Assembly (NCBI RefSeq): GCF_005116465.1
Contig: NZ_SWBM01000011.1
Coordinates: forward strand, 1 to 52,836
Source of the DNA: Robertmurraya kyonggiensis
GTDB taxonomy: Bacteria; Bacillota; Bacilli; Bacillales; Cytobacillaceae
Direction of reading: 5' to 3'
Length of the DNA stretch: 52,836 nt
Shown here: positions 1 through 10,368 of the stretch, one piece after another
Position numbering within the stretch: position 1 is the first letter of the stretch
Layout of the letters: the number at the start of each line of letters is the position of its first letter
Program-made: the position numbers and the translations under genes
Notes under the pieces: model-generated
Seen by the model: the letters and a program-made list of their open reading frames with translations, nothing else
Told to the model about the DNA's origin: nothing
Databases searched by the model: none

Positions 1-117
<117 letters not shown>

Positions 118-124
118 AAAGCGA

Positions 125-153
125 AAGAGTATCTAATGAGGTACTCTTTTTTT
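125..153 (+). terminator. rRNA operon terminator
   Basis: A 7-bp stem (aagagta / tactctt) with a 10-base loop is followed by a run of seven Ts, 8 bases after the 5S. This is a standard intrinsic terminator and marks the end of the rRNA operon. Confidence 0.85.
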
Positions 154-200
154 GATCTAAAGCTCTAATAAAGATGAGTGTTGAATTTTCATTGAAAAAT

Positions 201-385
201 AGGAGGAAAAATTCCGGCTAATTCAAGAATTTCACCTATATATCTATAAATAAGCGGAGTTTTTCCGGTTAAGCTATACATTTTTCAAGATTTTAAAGCT
301 TTGTAGGTCAATTAGCGGAAAATCTCCGCCTATTTCACCTAATATCCATTAATTTCTCAAAATAAACGGAATTTCTCCGGTTAAG
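201..385. repeat. Cluster of four small palindromic repeats
   Basis: Four copies of an approximately 22-bp imperfect palindrome lie at about 201-223, 251-274, 312-335 and 362-385, spaced 50-62 bases apart. Their shared core is cggaRttttTCCGG or its variants, flanked by taag or attag and ending in gttaag or gctaatt. A half copy (aaattccgctaat) sits at 601-613. Each can form a short hairpin. They lie between the rRNA terminator and a decayed 5S copy. I cannot place them in a named family. Confidence 0.6.
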
Positions 386-453
386 TGGGTATCGTGGGTA
401 CACCTGCCGAAAATCAAAAAATCAACAATGAACGAGTGAAGCTGACGAAGAGA

Positions 454-556
454 TCCGACGGTCATAGACGACTAGAGTCCAAGCACGGAAGTTAAGCTTC
501 GGCGCCGATAGTAGTTAGGGGCTGTCCCCTTGTGAGAGAAGGATGTTGCCGGGCAA
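454..556 (+). pseudogene. Decayed second 5S rRNA copy
   Basis: Bases 484-555 match bases 46-117 of the upstream 5S almost exactly, with a small deletion in the ctcagcgcc region and about four substitutions (for example gagagtagg to gagagaagg, and gacgttgcc to gatgttgcc). The 5' 45 bases of 5S are not recognisable. The stretch 454-483 may be their eroded remains. Without the 5' half the terminal helix cannot form, so this is probably a non-functional relic of an rRNA operon rearrangement. Confidence 0.75.
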
Positions 557-656
557 GGTAAATAAGAAAACTTCAAAAGCCTCTTAGCTTATTAAAATGA
601 AATTCCGCTAATCACTCCATAAAATCCATGAAAAAAAGCCCCATGAGGGCCCTTGC

Positions 657-860
657 CTATGAATAAATTTCAGGTGTATTAATTTTCTTTAGTTTCTTTA
701 AGTAATATTTATATTGAGGGTCTCTTGTATCCGTAGAAATAATGCTTTTTTCACAGTGTGAGCAGATAAAAGATGTATATAGATGAATGCCCTCAACTTT
801 TGATTGCTCGCAAACGACACATAATTCCCCAGGGTACTTCTTTGCTAATGACGAACTCAA
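657..860 (-). CDS. csfB: Anti-sigma-G factor Gin (CsfB)
   Basis: A 67-residue zinc-binding protein. Two CxxC pairs (Cys14/17 and Cys33/36) bracket the hallmark segment GIHLYTSFIC, and the tail KKLKKINTPEIYS matches B. subtilis CsfB. Gin binds and inhibits SigG (and SigE) to keep compartment-specific transcription in step during sporulation. The open frame extends to an ATG at 893, but I choose the TTG at 860 because a strong ribosome binding site (ggaggtgg) sits 6 bases before it and the family starts close to the first Cys pair. The gene lies on the minus strand, facing the rRNA operon. In B. subtilis csfB also follows an rRNA operon near yaaO. I could not find a convincing SigF promoter upstream. 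Confidence 0.88.
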   Translation of the reverse strand: MSSSLAKKYPGELCVVCEQSKVEGIHLYTSFICSHCEKSIISTDTRDPQYKYYLKKLKKINTPEIYS

Positions 861-1091
861 GTAACTCCACCTCCACACAACTATTCTGCCCATAAATCCC
901 CTATTCTATAACAATTTTTAGAATATTCGCGTGCTAAAAGGAGGGTAAAATTCATATCGAAAACTTGATGAAGAGGTTAATCTTAGTTTATGTTACGAAT
1001 TCGCATTCGTTGTATGTCTTCTAAAGATTTTTAGATAAATTATTCTTTTATTGGTAAAATAGATGAGTGTACAAAAATTGTTGGTGATAAA

Positions 1092-2513
1092 ATGAATCAG
1101 TTTGATACGCCTTTATTTGAGGCTTTAAAAAAACATAATGAAGAAAAGTCAATTTCACTACATGTTCCAGGACATAAAAATGGCTTGCTGTTACAGTCGA
1201 CTCCCTTTTTCCAAGACATACTGAATATCGATGTAACAGAATTAACGAATTTAGATGATCTTCACTCTCCAGAAGGAGCTATTTTAGAAGCGGAGGAACT
1301 TTTAGCTGATGCATATAAGGTGGAGCGAAGCTTTTTTCTTGTGAATGGGTCTACCGTTGGCAACCTTGCAATGATGATGGCCACCCTGAAAAAAGGAGAC
1401 ATTGCTTTTATTCAGAGAAACTGTCATAAATCCGTTTTAAATGGAATTGAGTTAACAGAGGCACAGCCTGTACTTCTTGGTCCAGAACAGCATGAAGACT
1501 GGGGAGTGGCAGGAGGGGTATCTCTTGATACGATAAAAAATGCCTATGCATTATACCCTGATTGCAAAGCGATTATTTTAACCTATCCGAATTATTATGG
1601 CATGACTTTTAATTTGAAAGAAATTATTCAATTTGCTCATGATAAACATATACCGGTACTCATTGATGAGGCGCATGGGGCACATTTTATTGGAGGCGAG
1701 TATTTTCCGCCATCTGCTGTTGAATTAGGAGCAGATGTGGTTGTGCAATCTGCTCATAAAACTTTGCCTGCGATGACAATGGGGTCGTTTTTGCATGTCA
1801 ACAGTGAGTATGTTTCTGTAGAGAGAGTAAATCACTATTTACGAATCTTACAATCAAGTAGCCCATCTTATCCGCTTATGGCGTCATTAGATGTGGCTCG
1901 GAGTTATATAGGGACATATACAAAAGAGGATGAAGCCTTTCTAAAAGAATCGGTAGAGGTCTTTAAGAAGGAATTAGGAACTTTAGATTATGTGAAGGTG
2001 TTAGAATACCCTAATCATCAGGGAGATCCATTAAAGCTGACACTACAATCACGTTGCGTCAAGACAGGCTTTGAATTACAGCGTGTGTTTGAAGAAAAGG
2101 GAATCTATACAGAAATGGCGGATCCTATTAACGTTTTGCTCGTATTGCCATTGTTGAAAAAGAATATGTCTTTTCCATTTGATGAAATCATGAAACAACT
2201 GAGGGAGATTAATCTTCCTAAACAAGAAACAAAGGGAACATCTGACTATTTTCATAAAGAAAAAATATCGATATTACATAAGCTGCATTCAAATCGAGAG
2301 GTAAGTGTGCCGATTGAAGATACTGAGAATGATATATGTGCGGAAACAATAATTCCTTACCCACCTGGGATTCCTCTTTTACTAAAAGGGGAAATGATCA
2401 CAAAAGAGGATGTGAAAGGCCTCATTCATTTAGTGAATTCAGGAGCCAGATTCCAAGGGGGAGCGCTCTTAACAGAAGGGAAATTGAATGTTTTTACACA
2501 GAAAGAAATTTAA
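1092..2513 (+). CDS. yaaO: Orn/Lys/Arg decarboxylase family protein (YaaO-like)
   Basis: A 473-residue fold-type I PLP enzyme of the basic amino acid decarboxylase family. Visible landmarks are the N-terminal HVPGHKNG (24-31), the aspartate motif DEAHGAH (192-198), which contacts the cofactor, and SAHKT (220-224), where Lys223 should form the Schiff base with PLP. Length matches B. subtilis YaaO (about 480). Family members decarboxylate lysine, ornithine or arginine. The substrate here is not evident from sequence. It starts at ATG 1092 with a weak upstream site (ttggtgat). It sits 48 bases before tmk, so the two are probably cotranscribed, as in B. subtilis. The usual neighbours xpaC and yaaN are absent upstream. 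Confidence 0.9.
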   Translation: MNQFDTPLFEALKKHNEEKSISLHVPGHKNGLLLQSTPFFQDILNIDVTELTNLDDLHSPEGAILEAEELLADAYKVERSFFLVNGSTVGNLAMMMATLKKGDIAFIQRNCHKSVLNGIELTEAQPVLLGPEQHEDWGVAGGVSLDTIKNAYALYPDCKAIILTYPNYYGMTFNLKEIIQFAHDKHIPVLIDEAHGAHFIGGEYFPPSAVELGADVVVQSAHKTLPAMTMGSFLHVNSEYVSVERVNHYLRILQSSSPSYPLMASLDVARSYIGTYTKEDEAFLKESVEVFKKELGTLDYVKVLEYPNHQGDPLKLTLQSRCVKTGFELQRVFEEKGIYTEMADPINVLLVLPLLKKNMSFPFDEIMKQLREINLPKQETKGTSDYFHKEKISILHKLHSNREVSVPIEDTENDICAETIIPYPPGIPLLLKGEMITKEDVKGLIHLVNSGARFQGGALLTEGKLNVFTQKEI

Positions 2514-2561
2514 GAATGACCGAGCGTTATACGCTTTTCTTAGTAAAATTGGAGGATAACA

Positions 2562-3188
2562 ATGACTAAAGGAATATTTATTACATTTGAAGGTCCTGAA
2601 GGGGCTGGCAAAACAACAGTTCTGCAGATGCTTTTAGAGAAATTGCAAGCAGACGGAGAGAAGGTATTGTATACAAGAGAACCCGGTGGAATTGAAATTG
2701 CTGAGCAAATTCGCAATGTTGTTCTAGATAAGAACAATACGGCGATGGACCCTCGAACAGAAGCTCTTCTGTACGCAGCAGCTAGAAGACAGCACTTAGT
2801 TGAAAAAGTAGAGCCAGCATTAAAAGAAGGTTATATTGTACTATGCGATCGATTCATCGATAGTTCTCTAGCCTATCAAGGTCATGCGAGAAAGCTAGGG
2901 ATTGATGAGGTCTATAGCATTAATCGTTTTGCGATCGAGGATATGATGCCAAAACTAACTTTGTATTTTGATATAGAACCGGAAATTGGTCTTGAGAGAA
3001 TTAATAAAAGCAGTGAGCGAGAGGTTAATCGACTGGATTTAGAAAATCTTCAATTTCATCAAGATGTTCGTGAAGGATACCAGATTTTATTAAAAAGATT
3101 TCCAGAAAGAATGTACAAAATCGATGCAGGGCAAACAATTGACGCTGTATTAGACGCAGCTTATCAGAAGGTAAAGGGATTGTTTTAA
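2562..3188 (+). CDS. tmk: Thymidylate kinase
   Basis: A 208-residue thymidylate kinase that phosphorylates dTMP to dTDP for DNA synthesis in the cytoplasm. The P-loop GPEGAGKT spans residues 11-18, REPGG occupies 39-43, and the DRF motif (Asp96-Arg97-Phe98), which contacts the nucleotide monophosphate, is present. Length agrees with the family (about 205-212). A good ribosome binding site (ggagg) precedes ATG 2562. It is followed by a 19-bp hairpin and then darA, the same pairing as in B. subtilis. Confidence 0.97.
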   Translation: MTKGIFITFEGPEGAGKTTVLQMLLEKLQADGEKVLYTREPGGIEIAEQIRNVVLDKNNTAMDPRTEALLYAAARRQHLVEKVEPALKEGYIVLCDRFIDSSLAYQGHARKLGIDEVYSINRFAIEDMMPKLTLYFDIEPEIGLERINKSSEREVNRLDLENLQFHQDVREGYQILLKRFPERMYKIDAGQTIDAVLDAAYQKVKGLF

Positions 3189-3198
3189 TCCTAATTGC

Positions 3199-3242
3199 AA
3201 ACAGACATGTCTTAAAGATGATTCTTTAAGGCATGTTTGTTT
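3199..3242 (+). terminator. Long hairpin after tmk
   Basis: Bases 3199-3217 pair with 3224-3242 over 19 consecutive positions (17 Watson-Crick, 2 G-U) with a 6-base loop. No clean T-run follows (the 3' arm ends gtttgttt, then atgc), so it may end transcription weakly or protect the 3' end of the upstream mRNA. Confidence 0.6.
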
Positions 3243-3286
3243 ATGCGGATTTCCTAAAGATTCAATCTATCGGATTTTCCATAACC

Positions 3287-3295
3287 TGTTATAAT
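3287..3295 (+). promoter_or_regulatory. Extended -10 promoter element before darA
   Basis: tgttataat is an extended -10 (TGnTATAAT) 39 bases upstream of the darA start. No good -35 hexamer lies 17 bases upstream, which is common for extended -10 promoters. It would give darA-holB-ricT its own start downstream of the tmk hairpin. Confidence 0.55.
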
Positions 3296-3303
3296 AGACA
3301 TAA

Positions 3304-3663
<360 letters not shown>

Positions 3664-3695
3664 TACCTGAAATAAAAGTAAGAGAGATGATAGAT

Positions 3696-4700
3696 GTGAG
3701 TATGTGGGAAACCTTAGAAGAAATGCAACCAAACGTTCTGAAAATGTTAAAGAATAGTATACAAAAAGGTCGGTTAGCCCACGCTTACTTATTCGAGGGG
3801 ATGCGAGGGACAGGGAAGAAAGAGATTAGTCTGCTTCTTTCGAAAAGTCTTTTTTGTACGAATCCAATCGAAGGATATATTCCCTGTGAGACGTGTCATA
3901 ACTGTAAAAGGATTAATAGTGGCAATCATCCTGATATTCATGTGGTTGAGCCAGATGGGGCGTCTATTAAGAAGCATCAAATCCAGTCCTTACAGGAAGA
4001 GTTCTCGAAAACAGGGGTTGAGTCAAAACGGAAGGTGTACACGATTGTCCATGCTGATCGGATGACCGTGAACGCTGCAAATAGCTTGTTGAAATTTTTA
4101 GAGGAGCCAACCGCTGAAACAACGGCGATTTTATTAACTGAACAAGCCCAACAAATTTTACCAACCATTCTATCGCGTTGCCAAATTGTGACTTTCAAAC
4201 ATTTATCTCCAGATCATTTGATTCAAAAATTAATAGAAAAAGGCGTTTCAGAAAAAAAGGCACCAATCATTGCACAACTTACCAATAATTTGGATGAAGG
4301 ACTTCTTCTAAGTAATGATGAATGGTTTGCACAAGCCCAAAGCATAGTGGTAAAATTATATGAAGTATTAAGAAAAAATCCACTTGAAGCTTTAGTCGCG
4401 CTTCAAGAAAATTGGTTCTTACACTTCAAAGAGAAAGAGCAGATCGATCAGGGACTAGATTTAGTACTTCTAATCCTTAAAGATTTATTATATATACAGC
4501 TTGGGAAGCAGAACCAGGCTGTTTATTTGGACGAGAGCAGTCGTCTTGAACAATTTGCTTTGCAAACATCTGGACAGCGCCTAGCCCATCAGATGACGGC
4601 TGTGCTGGACGCTAAACGAAAGTTGCATGCAAATATGAATCCGCAGCTGCTTATGGAGCAGCTTGTGCTAGAATTGCAGGAGGGATCTACCTTTGTATAA
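3696..4700 (+). CDS. holB: DNA polymerase III delta' subunit
   Basis: The clamp-loader delta' subunit, about 334 residues, which with delta and tau loads the sliding clamp onto primed DNA. The Walker A-like loop GMRGTGKK lies at 35-42, and zinc-ligand cysteines at 54, 64, 67 and 70 (CTNPIEGYIPCETCHNC). Lys and Ser in the LLKFLEEPT segment follow the clamp-loader pattern. Three in-frame starts are possible (ATG 3687, GTG 3696, ATG 3702). I prefer GTG 3696 from spacing to the agagagatga site and from alignment with B. subtilis HolB (MAISWKEMNELQP). The stop overlaps ricT by 8 bases, so the two are translationally coupled. Confidence 0.95.
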   Translation: MSMWETLEEMQPNVLKMLKNSIQKGRLAHAYLFEGMRGTGKKEISLLLSKSLFCTNPIEGYIPCETCHNCKRINSGNHPDIHVVEPDGASIKKHQIQSLQEEFSKTGVESKRKVYTIVHADRMTVNAANSLLKFLEEPTAETTAILLTEQAQQILPTILSRCQIVTFKHLSPDHLIQKLIEKGVSEKKAPIIAQLTNNLDEGLLLSNDEWFAQAQSIVVKLYEVLRKNPLEALVALQENWFLHFKEKEQIDQGLDLVLLILKDLLYIQLGKQNQAVYLDESSRLEQFALQTSGQRLAHQMTAVLDAKRKLHANMNPQLLMEQLVLELQEGSTFV

Positions 4701-5502
4701 TGTAGTAGGTGTCCGCTTTAAAAAAGCGGGGAAAATATATTATTTTGATCCCGGAGATCTCTTAATTCAGAAGGACGATTTTGTAATCGTGGAAACGGTT
4801 AGAGGTGTAGAGTATGGGAAGGTCGTCATTGGTCCAAAGCATGTGGATGAACATGATGTTGTCCTCCCACTCAAAAAAGTTCTGAGAATTGCCGATCAAA
4901 AGGATCGTCTGATCGTAGAGGAAAATAAGCAATCCGCGAAGGAAGCTTATGAGGTTTGTTGTGAAAAGGTTGATCTTCATCAGCTGGATATGAAACTTGT
5001 TGATGTCGAATACACCTTCGATCGGAATAAAGTGATCTTTTATTTTACAGCGGATGGTCGGGTTGATTTCAGAGAATTGGTGAAGGATTTGGCTGCCATT
5101 TTTAGAACTCGCATTGAGTTAAGACAAATTGGTGTCCGCGATGAAGCCAAGATGCTTGGTGGCATTGGCCCATGTGGTCGTATGCTTTGCTGTTCTAGCT
5201 TCCTCGGCGATTTTGAACCTGTCTCTATCAAAATGGCGAAGGATCAAAATCTCTCTCTTAATCCAACGAAAATCTCTGGATTATGTGGTCGACTCATGTG
5301 CTGTTTAAAATATGAGAATGATGAATATGAATCAGCAAAGGAACAGCTTCCGGATGTTGGCGAAATTATCGGCACACCAGCTGGTCTAGGGAAAGTTGTT
5401 GGTTTAAATATTTTAGAACGTATTCTTCAAGTAGAAATGATAGACCAAGAGCGTGTCCTCGAATATACACTGGATGAAATATTAAAGGAAGGCGCTATGT
5501 AG
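4693..5502 (+). CDS. ricT: RicT (YaaT), Y-complex iron-sulfur subunit
   Basis: A 269-residue PSP1-domain protein nearly identical in pattern to B. subtilis YaaT. With RicA (YmcA) and RicF (YlbF) it forms the Y-complex, which carries Fe-S clusters and directs RNase Y to specific mRNAs. It also promotes Spo0A phosphorylation, competence and biofilm formation. The cluster cysteines are visible in two groups: Cys161/166/167 (GPCGRMLCC) and Cys198/203/204 (GLCGRLMCC). Translation starts at TTG 4693, within the end of holB, where the protein begins MYNVVGVRFKKAGKIYYFDP as in B. subtilis. Confidence 0.96.
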   Translation: MYNVVGVRFKKAGKIYYFDPGDLLIQKDDFVIVETVRGVEYGKVVIGPKHVDEHDVVLPLKKVLRIADQKDRLIVEENKQSAKEAYEVCCEKVDLHQLDMKLVDVEYTFDRNKVIFYFTADGRVDFRELVKDLAAIFRTRIELRQIGVRDEAKMLGGIGPCGRMLCCSSFLGDFEPVSIKMAKDQNLSLNPTKISGLCGRLMCCLKYENDEYESAKEQLPDVGEIIGTPAGLGKVVGLNILERILQVEMIDQERVLEYTLDEILKEGAM

Positions 5503-5529
5503 GAATCCACAGACGATTGAGGTGGAAGC

Positions 5530-5901
5530 GTGAATAAAAAAGAAATCTTTGATTCAGTGAGTAATATGGAAGAGCGAATTGGACAGCTGTATCAACAGCT
5601 CGGTGAGTTAAAAGAGCATTTAGCGGAAATACTGGAAGAGAATAACTCACTGAAACTAGAAAATGTTCATCTAAGACGTCGGCTAGAACATACAACCTCT
5701 GATGTAGAGCAATTGGATCAAAATCAGAATCAAAAGAAAGCATCTGGGCATCCAGATGAAAAAATCGTAGATATCGGTGAAGGTTATGATAACTTAGCCC
5801 GACTCTACCAGGAAGGATTCCATATATGTAATTTGCATTTTGGAAGTCCTCGTAAAGAAGGAGATTGTCTTTTCTGCCTATCTTTTCTTAATAAAAAATA
5901 A
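5530..5901 (+). CDS. yabA: Replication initiation control protein YabA
   Basis: A 123-residue regulator that binds DnaA and the DnaN clamp and prevents re-initiation at oriC. The N-terminal 60 residues are a heptad-rich coiled coil that mediates tetramerisation. The C-terminal domain carries the zinc ligands His98, Cys100, Cys113 and Cys116 in the HICNLHF...GDCLFC pattern. Start is GTG 5530 behind gaggtgg. It lies 27 bases after ricT, and the tmk-darA-holB-ricT-yabA run is the standard Bacillus replication cluster. A terminator follows. Confidence 0.96.
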   Translation: MNKKEIFDSVSNMEERIGQLYQQLGELKEHLAEILEENNSLKLENVHLRRRLEHTTSDVEQLDQNQNQKKASGHPDEKIVDIGEGYDNLARLYQEGFHICNLHFGSPRKEGDCLFCLSFLNKK

Positions 5902-5905
5902 GTTG

Positions 5906-5934
5906 GTCTTCCCCACACGGGAAGGCTTTTTTTT
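5906..5934 (+). terminator. Intrinsic terminator after yabA
   Basis: Stem ggtcttccc / gggaaggc (one T-G pair) with loop cacac, followed by eight Ts. Confidence 0.85.
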
Positions 5935-5951
5935 CAACTAGGAGGATCAAA

Positions 5952-6698
5952 ATGGTTCAATTGAAAGATGATGAGCGTCTGGATTATTTATTGGCAGAGG
6001 ATCTACGAATTATCCAGAGCCCATCGGTTTTTGCCTTTTCTTTGGACGCCGTGCTACTTGCGAGATTTGTCTATGTTCCTATTCAAAAGGGGAACTTAAT
6101 TGATTTATGTAGTGGCAATGGAGTTATCCCTCTATTTCTTAGTGCCCGGACTAAAGGAAAGATTACAGGGGTAGAGATTCAGGAGCGACTCTATGATATG
6201 GCGTTAAGAAGCATGGAGTATAATCAACTTGAAGATCGTATTCAGATGATTCATGGGGATATTAAGGATATGCCATGTGAGCTAGGGAACGGAAAATTTG
6301 ATGTGGTGACTTGTAATCCTCCCTATTTTCCAACGCCATCTAAGGAAGAGATTAATGCGAATGAACATTTGGCTATCGCTCGCCATGAAATTTATTGTAC
6401 GTTAGAGGATACGATTCGTGTCGCAAGCCAGTTGGCTAAACAAGGTGGGAAAGTAGCCTTTGTTCATCGTCCAGGTCGATTAGTGGATATTGTTACGCTC
6501 ATGCGTCAATATCGATTGGAGCCAAAAAGAATTCAGTTTGTGTATCCAAAAAGGGGCAAGGAAGCAAACACCCTTTTAGTCGAAGCAATCAAGGATGGGA
6601 AATCCGATTTAAAAATACTTCCCCCGCTATATGTGTACGAAGAGAACAATGAGTACACACCGGAAATAAAGGAAATTCTCTATGGAGATAAGGCGTAG
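5952..6698 (+). CDS. yabB: tRNA1(Val) N6-adenine methyltransferase-like protein YabB
   Basis: A 248-residue class I SAM-dependent methyltransferase of the TrmN6 group, expected to methylate adenosine 37 of a tRNA. Motif I (DLCSGNG, 51-57) binds SAM and the catalytic NPPY signature occupies 122-125, diagnostic of N6-adenine or amino-group methylation. Start ATG 5952 follows aggagg. It precedes rsmI by 32 bases. In B. subtilis the small GIY-YIG gene yazA lies between them and is missing here. Confidence 0.93.
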   Translation: MVQLKDDERLDYLLAEDLRIIQSPSVFAFSLDAVLLARFVYVPIQKGNLIDLCSGNGVIPLFLSARTKGKITGVEIQERLYDMALRSMEYNQLEDRIQMIHGDIKDMPCELGNGKFDVVTCNPPYFPTPSKEEINANEHLAIARHEIYCTLEDTIRVASQLAKQGGKVAFVHRPGRLVDIVTLMRQYRLEPKRIQFVYPKRGKEANTLLVEAIKDGKSDLKILPPLYVYEENNEYTPEIKEILYGDKA

Positions 6699-6730
6699 TA
6701 GAGAAAATAAAGAGGTTTAGGTGAACGAAC

Positions 6731-7606
6731 ATGTGGCAGCAAAAAAGCTTTGAAAATGAACAAACGAAAGGGATCTTATATTTAATCCCAACGCCAATTG
6801 GAAACTTAGAAGATATGAGCTTTCGGGCGATCCGACTTTTAAAAGAAGCGGACCTAATCGCAGCGGAGGATACGAGAAATACAAAGAAGCTCTGCAATCA
6901 TTTCGAGATTGCTACACCAGTTGTCAGCTATCACGAGCACAATAAAGAGACAAGTGGGGAAAAGCTAATTGAAAAGTTGAAGGACGGTGCAAAAATTGCG
7001 CTCGTGAGTGATGCCGGAATGCCAACGATCTCAGACCCTGGCTATGAATTAGTTGTTGCAGCGACAAATGAGAATTTAACAGTCGTGCCTCTTCCAGGAG
7101 CAAATGCAGCACTTACAGCTTTAATTGCATCTGGTCTATCAACACAGCCCTTTTACTTTTATGGTTTTTTACCAAGACAGAAAAAAGACAAGAAGCGGGA
7201 GCTAGAGGAGCTTTCAAAATTGATGTCTACCGTGATTTTCTATGAATCTCCGCATCGTTTAAAGGAAACGTTACAGCTTATGTTGGATGTGTTTGGAGAT
7301 CGCAAGGTTGCCCTTTGTCGAGAGTTAACGAAACGATACGAAGAGTTTATTCGTGGAACGATGAGTGAAGTCGTTGAGTGGTCGCAAACGGATGAGATTC
7401 GAGGAGAGTTCTGTATCATTGTTGAAGGAAGTCCGGAACGAGCGGAAGAAGCCAATGTGTGGTGGGAATCTTTATCTCTAGTCGAGCATATTGAACACTA
7501 TATTTCCGTGAAAAACTATTCGTCCAAAGATGCGATCAAGCAAACTGCGAAGGATCGAAACTTAAATAAAAGAGAAGTATACCAAGCGTATCATGTTGAA
7601 GAATAA
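6731..7606 (+). CDS. rsmI: 16S rRNA (cytidine1402-2'-O)-methyltransferase RsmI
   Basis: A 291-residue tetrapyrrole-methylase-fold enzyme that 2'-O-methylates C1402 of 16S rRNA in the decoding centre. Signature segments are LIPTPIGNLEDMSFRAIRLL (18-37), AAEDTRNTKKL (44-54) and VSDAGMPTISDPGYELV. Length is normal for the family. It lies head-to-tail with yabB and ends facing abrB, with a shared terminator between. Confidence 0.96.
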   Translation: MWQQKSFENEQTKGILYLIPTPIGNLEDMSFRAIRLLKEADLIAAEDTRNTKKLCNHFEIATPVVSYHEHNKETSGEKLIEKLKDGAKIALVSDAGMPTISDPGYELVVAATNENLTVVPLPGANAALTALIASGLSTQPFYFYGFLPRQKKDKKRELEELSKLMSTVIFYESPHRLKETLQLMLDVFGDRKVALCRELTKRYEEFIRGTMSEVVEWSQTDEIRGEFCIIVEGSPERAEEANVWWESLSLVEHIEHYISVKNYSSKDAIKQTAKDRNLNKREVYQAYHVEE

Positions 7607-7610
7607 GATT

Positions 7611-7641
7611 AAAAAAGGCTCCTCACAAAAGAGGGGCCTTT
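7611..7641. terminator. Bidirectional terminator between rsmI and abrB
   Basis: Stem aaaggctcctc / gaggggccttt (one G-U) with loop acaaaa. A six-base A-run at 7611-7616 becomes a U-run for leftward transcription, so it is best suited to abrB, but the stem also stands at the end of rsmI. Confidence 0.75.
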
Positions 7642-7654
7642 GAATATTTTAAAT

Positions 7655-7939
7655 TTATGCTTTAACTGTGAAAGCGTCTTGGATTTCTTTAACTAGCTTT
7701 TCTGCACCGTCACGGCTTAAGATTAACTTACCGTCAGCGAATGTCATGTTGTCATCAGAAACTTCACCAGTTACTTGGCAAGTCATGTTCGGTAAGTATT
7801 TCTTTAGAATGATACGCTCGTCATCTACGTAAATTTCTAAAGCATCTTTTTCTGCAATTCCTAATGTACGTCTTAATTCGATCGGAATAACCACGCGACC
7901 AAGTTCATCAACCTTACGAACAATACCTGTAGATTTCAT
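7655..7939 (-). CDS. abrB: Transition-state regulator AbrB
   Basis: A 94-residue tetrameric DNA-binding protein that represses many post-exponential genes during growth. Residues 1-50 form the swapped-hairpin AbrB domain (MKSTGIVRKVDELGRVVIPI, then RRTLGIAEKDALEIYVDDE). The remainder is the multimerisation domain. Start ATG 7939 is set by the ribosome binding site gaggag 8 bases upstream; the longer frame from 7957 has no site. It lies opposite to its neighbours, as in B. subtilis. A SigA promoter and tandem Spo0A boxes upstream indicate repression by Spo0A~P at sporulation onset. Confidence 0.97.
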   Translation of the reverse strand: MKSTGIVRKVDELGRVVIPIELRRTLGIAEKDALEIYVDDERIILKKYLPNMTCQVTGEVSDDNMTFADGKLILSRDGAEKLVKEIQDAFTVKA

Positions 7940-7987
7940 ATTAAAATCTCCTCTCAATCTCCAAAAATATATTTTTATCTATCTATT

Positions 7988-8007
7988 TTTCGCCATAATT
8001 CGACAAA
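7988..8007 (-). promoter_or_regulatory. Tandem Spo0A boxes in the abrB leader
   Basis: On the minus strand, tttgtcgaa (8007-7999, perfect consensus) is followed after three bases by tggcgaa (7995-7989, one mismatch to TGTCGAA). They sit just downstream of the predicted transcription start, the same arrangement as the B. subtilis abrB operator where Spo0A~P blocks transcription. Confidence 0.85.
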
Positions 8008-8022
8008 ATTTTCTCTAAACCA

Positions 8023-8051
8023 ATAATAACAGTAATTCCCATAAACGTCAA
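8023..8051 (-). promoter_or_regulatory. SigA promoter of abrB
   Basis: Reading leftward: -35 ttgacg (8051-8046), 17-base spacer, -10 tattat (8028-8023). The predicted start near 8016 places the Spo0A boxes at about +10 to +28. Confidence 0.8.
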
Positions 8052-8275
8052 TAATTTTATTTGTATTTTTTTAGTAATTATTGGATCATTTGTTACATTG
8101 ATTTTACATCGTGTTATTTGTAAATTTCAAGAAAAATGCATTAGATATCTAAAAATTCATTATATTCAGGGATTTATTTTTACGACATGAATCGACAAAG
8201 TTCTTCTTTTTTCTTCTTCATTAGCGTATGTGATAAGCACCTCCCTTTTGAATTGCGAGAATATTCCTGTTCTGT
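8052..8275. other. AT-rich divergent spacer with further Spo0A-box-like sites
   Basis: This stretch between the abrB and metS promoters holds no gene. Within it, atcgacaaa (8191-8199) matches the Spo0A consensus ttcgacaaa at 8 of 9 bases, and tacgaca (8181-8187) matches weakly. They could serve a second upstream abrB promoter, as B. subtilis abrB has two, but this is not shown. Confidence 0.4.
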
Positions 8276-8304
8276 TTGCACATTTTCTTATTTTTAGGTA
8301 TATT
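8276..8304 (+). promoter_or_regulatory. SigA promoter of metS
   Basis: -35 ttgcac, 17-base spacer, -10 tatatt, about 100 bases before the metS start. I see no T-box or other long structured leader in the remaining bases. Confidence 0.65.
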
Positions 8305-8391
8305 TTGATGATAGAATAGGTAATGATGACGAGTGTATTTCTTCATATATAGATAGTATTCGTCTGAAATATATTTTTTGTATCCCTATAA

Positions 8392-10359
<1,968 letters not shown>

Positions 10360-10368
10360 AGTTTTGTG

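Noticed and set aside
2336-2569. ORF of 77 codons across the yaaO-tmk junction
   Set aside because: It lies in another frame inside yaaO, has no ribosome binding site and no recognisable protein pattern.
6589-6897. Minus-strand ORF of 102 codons between yabB and rsmI
   Set aside because: Shadow of the two coding frames on the plus strand; composition is not protein-like.
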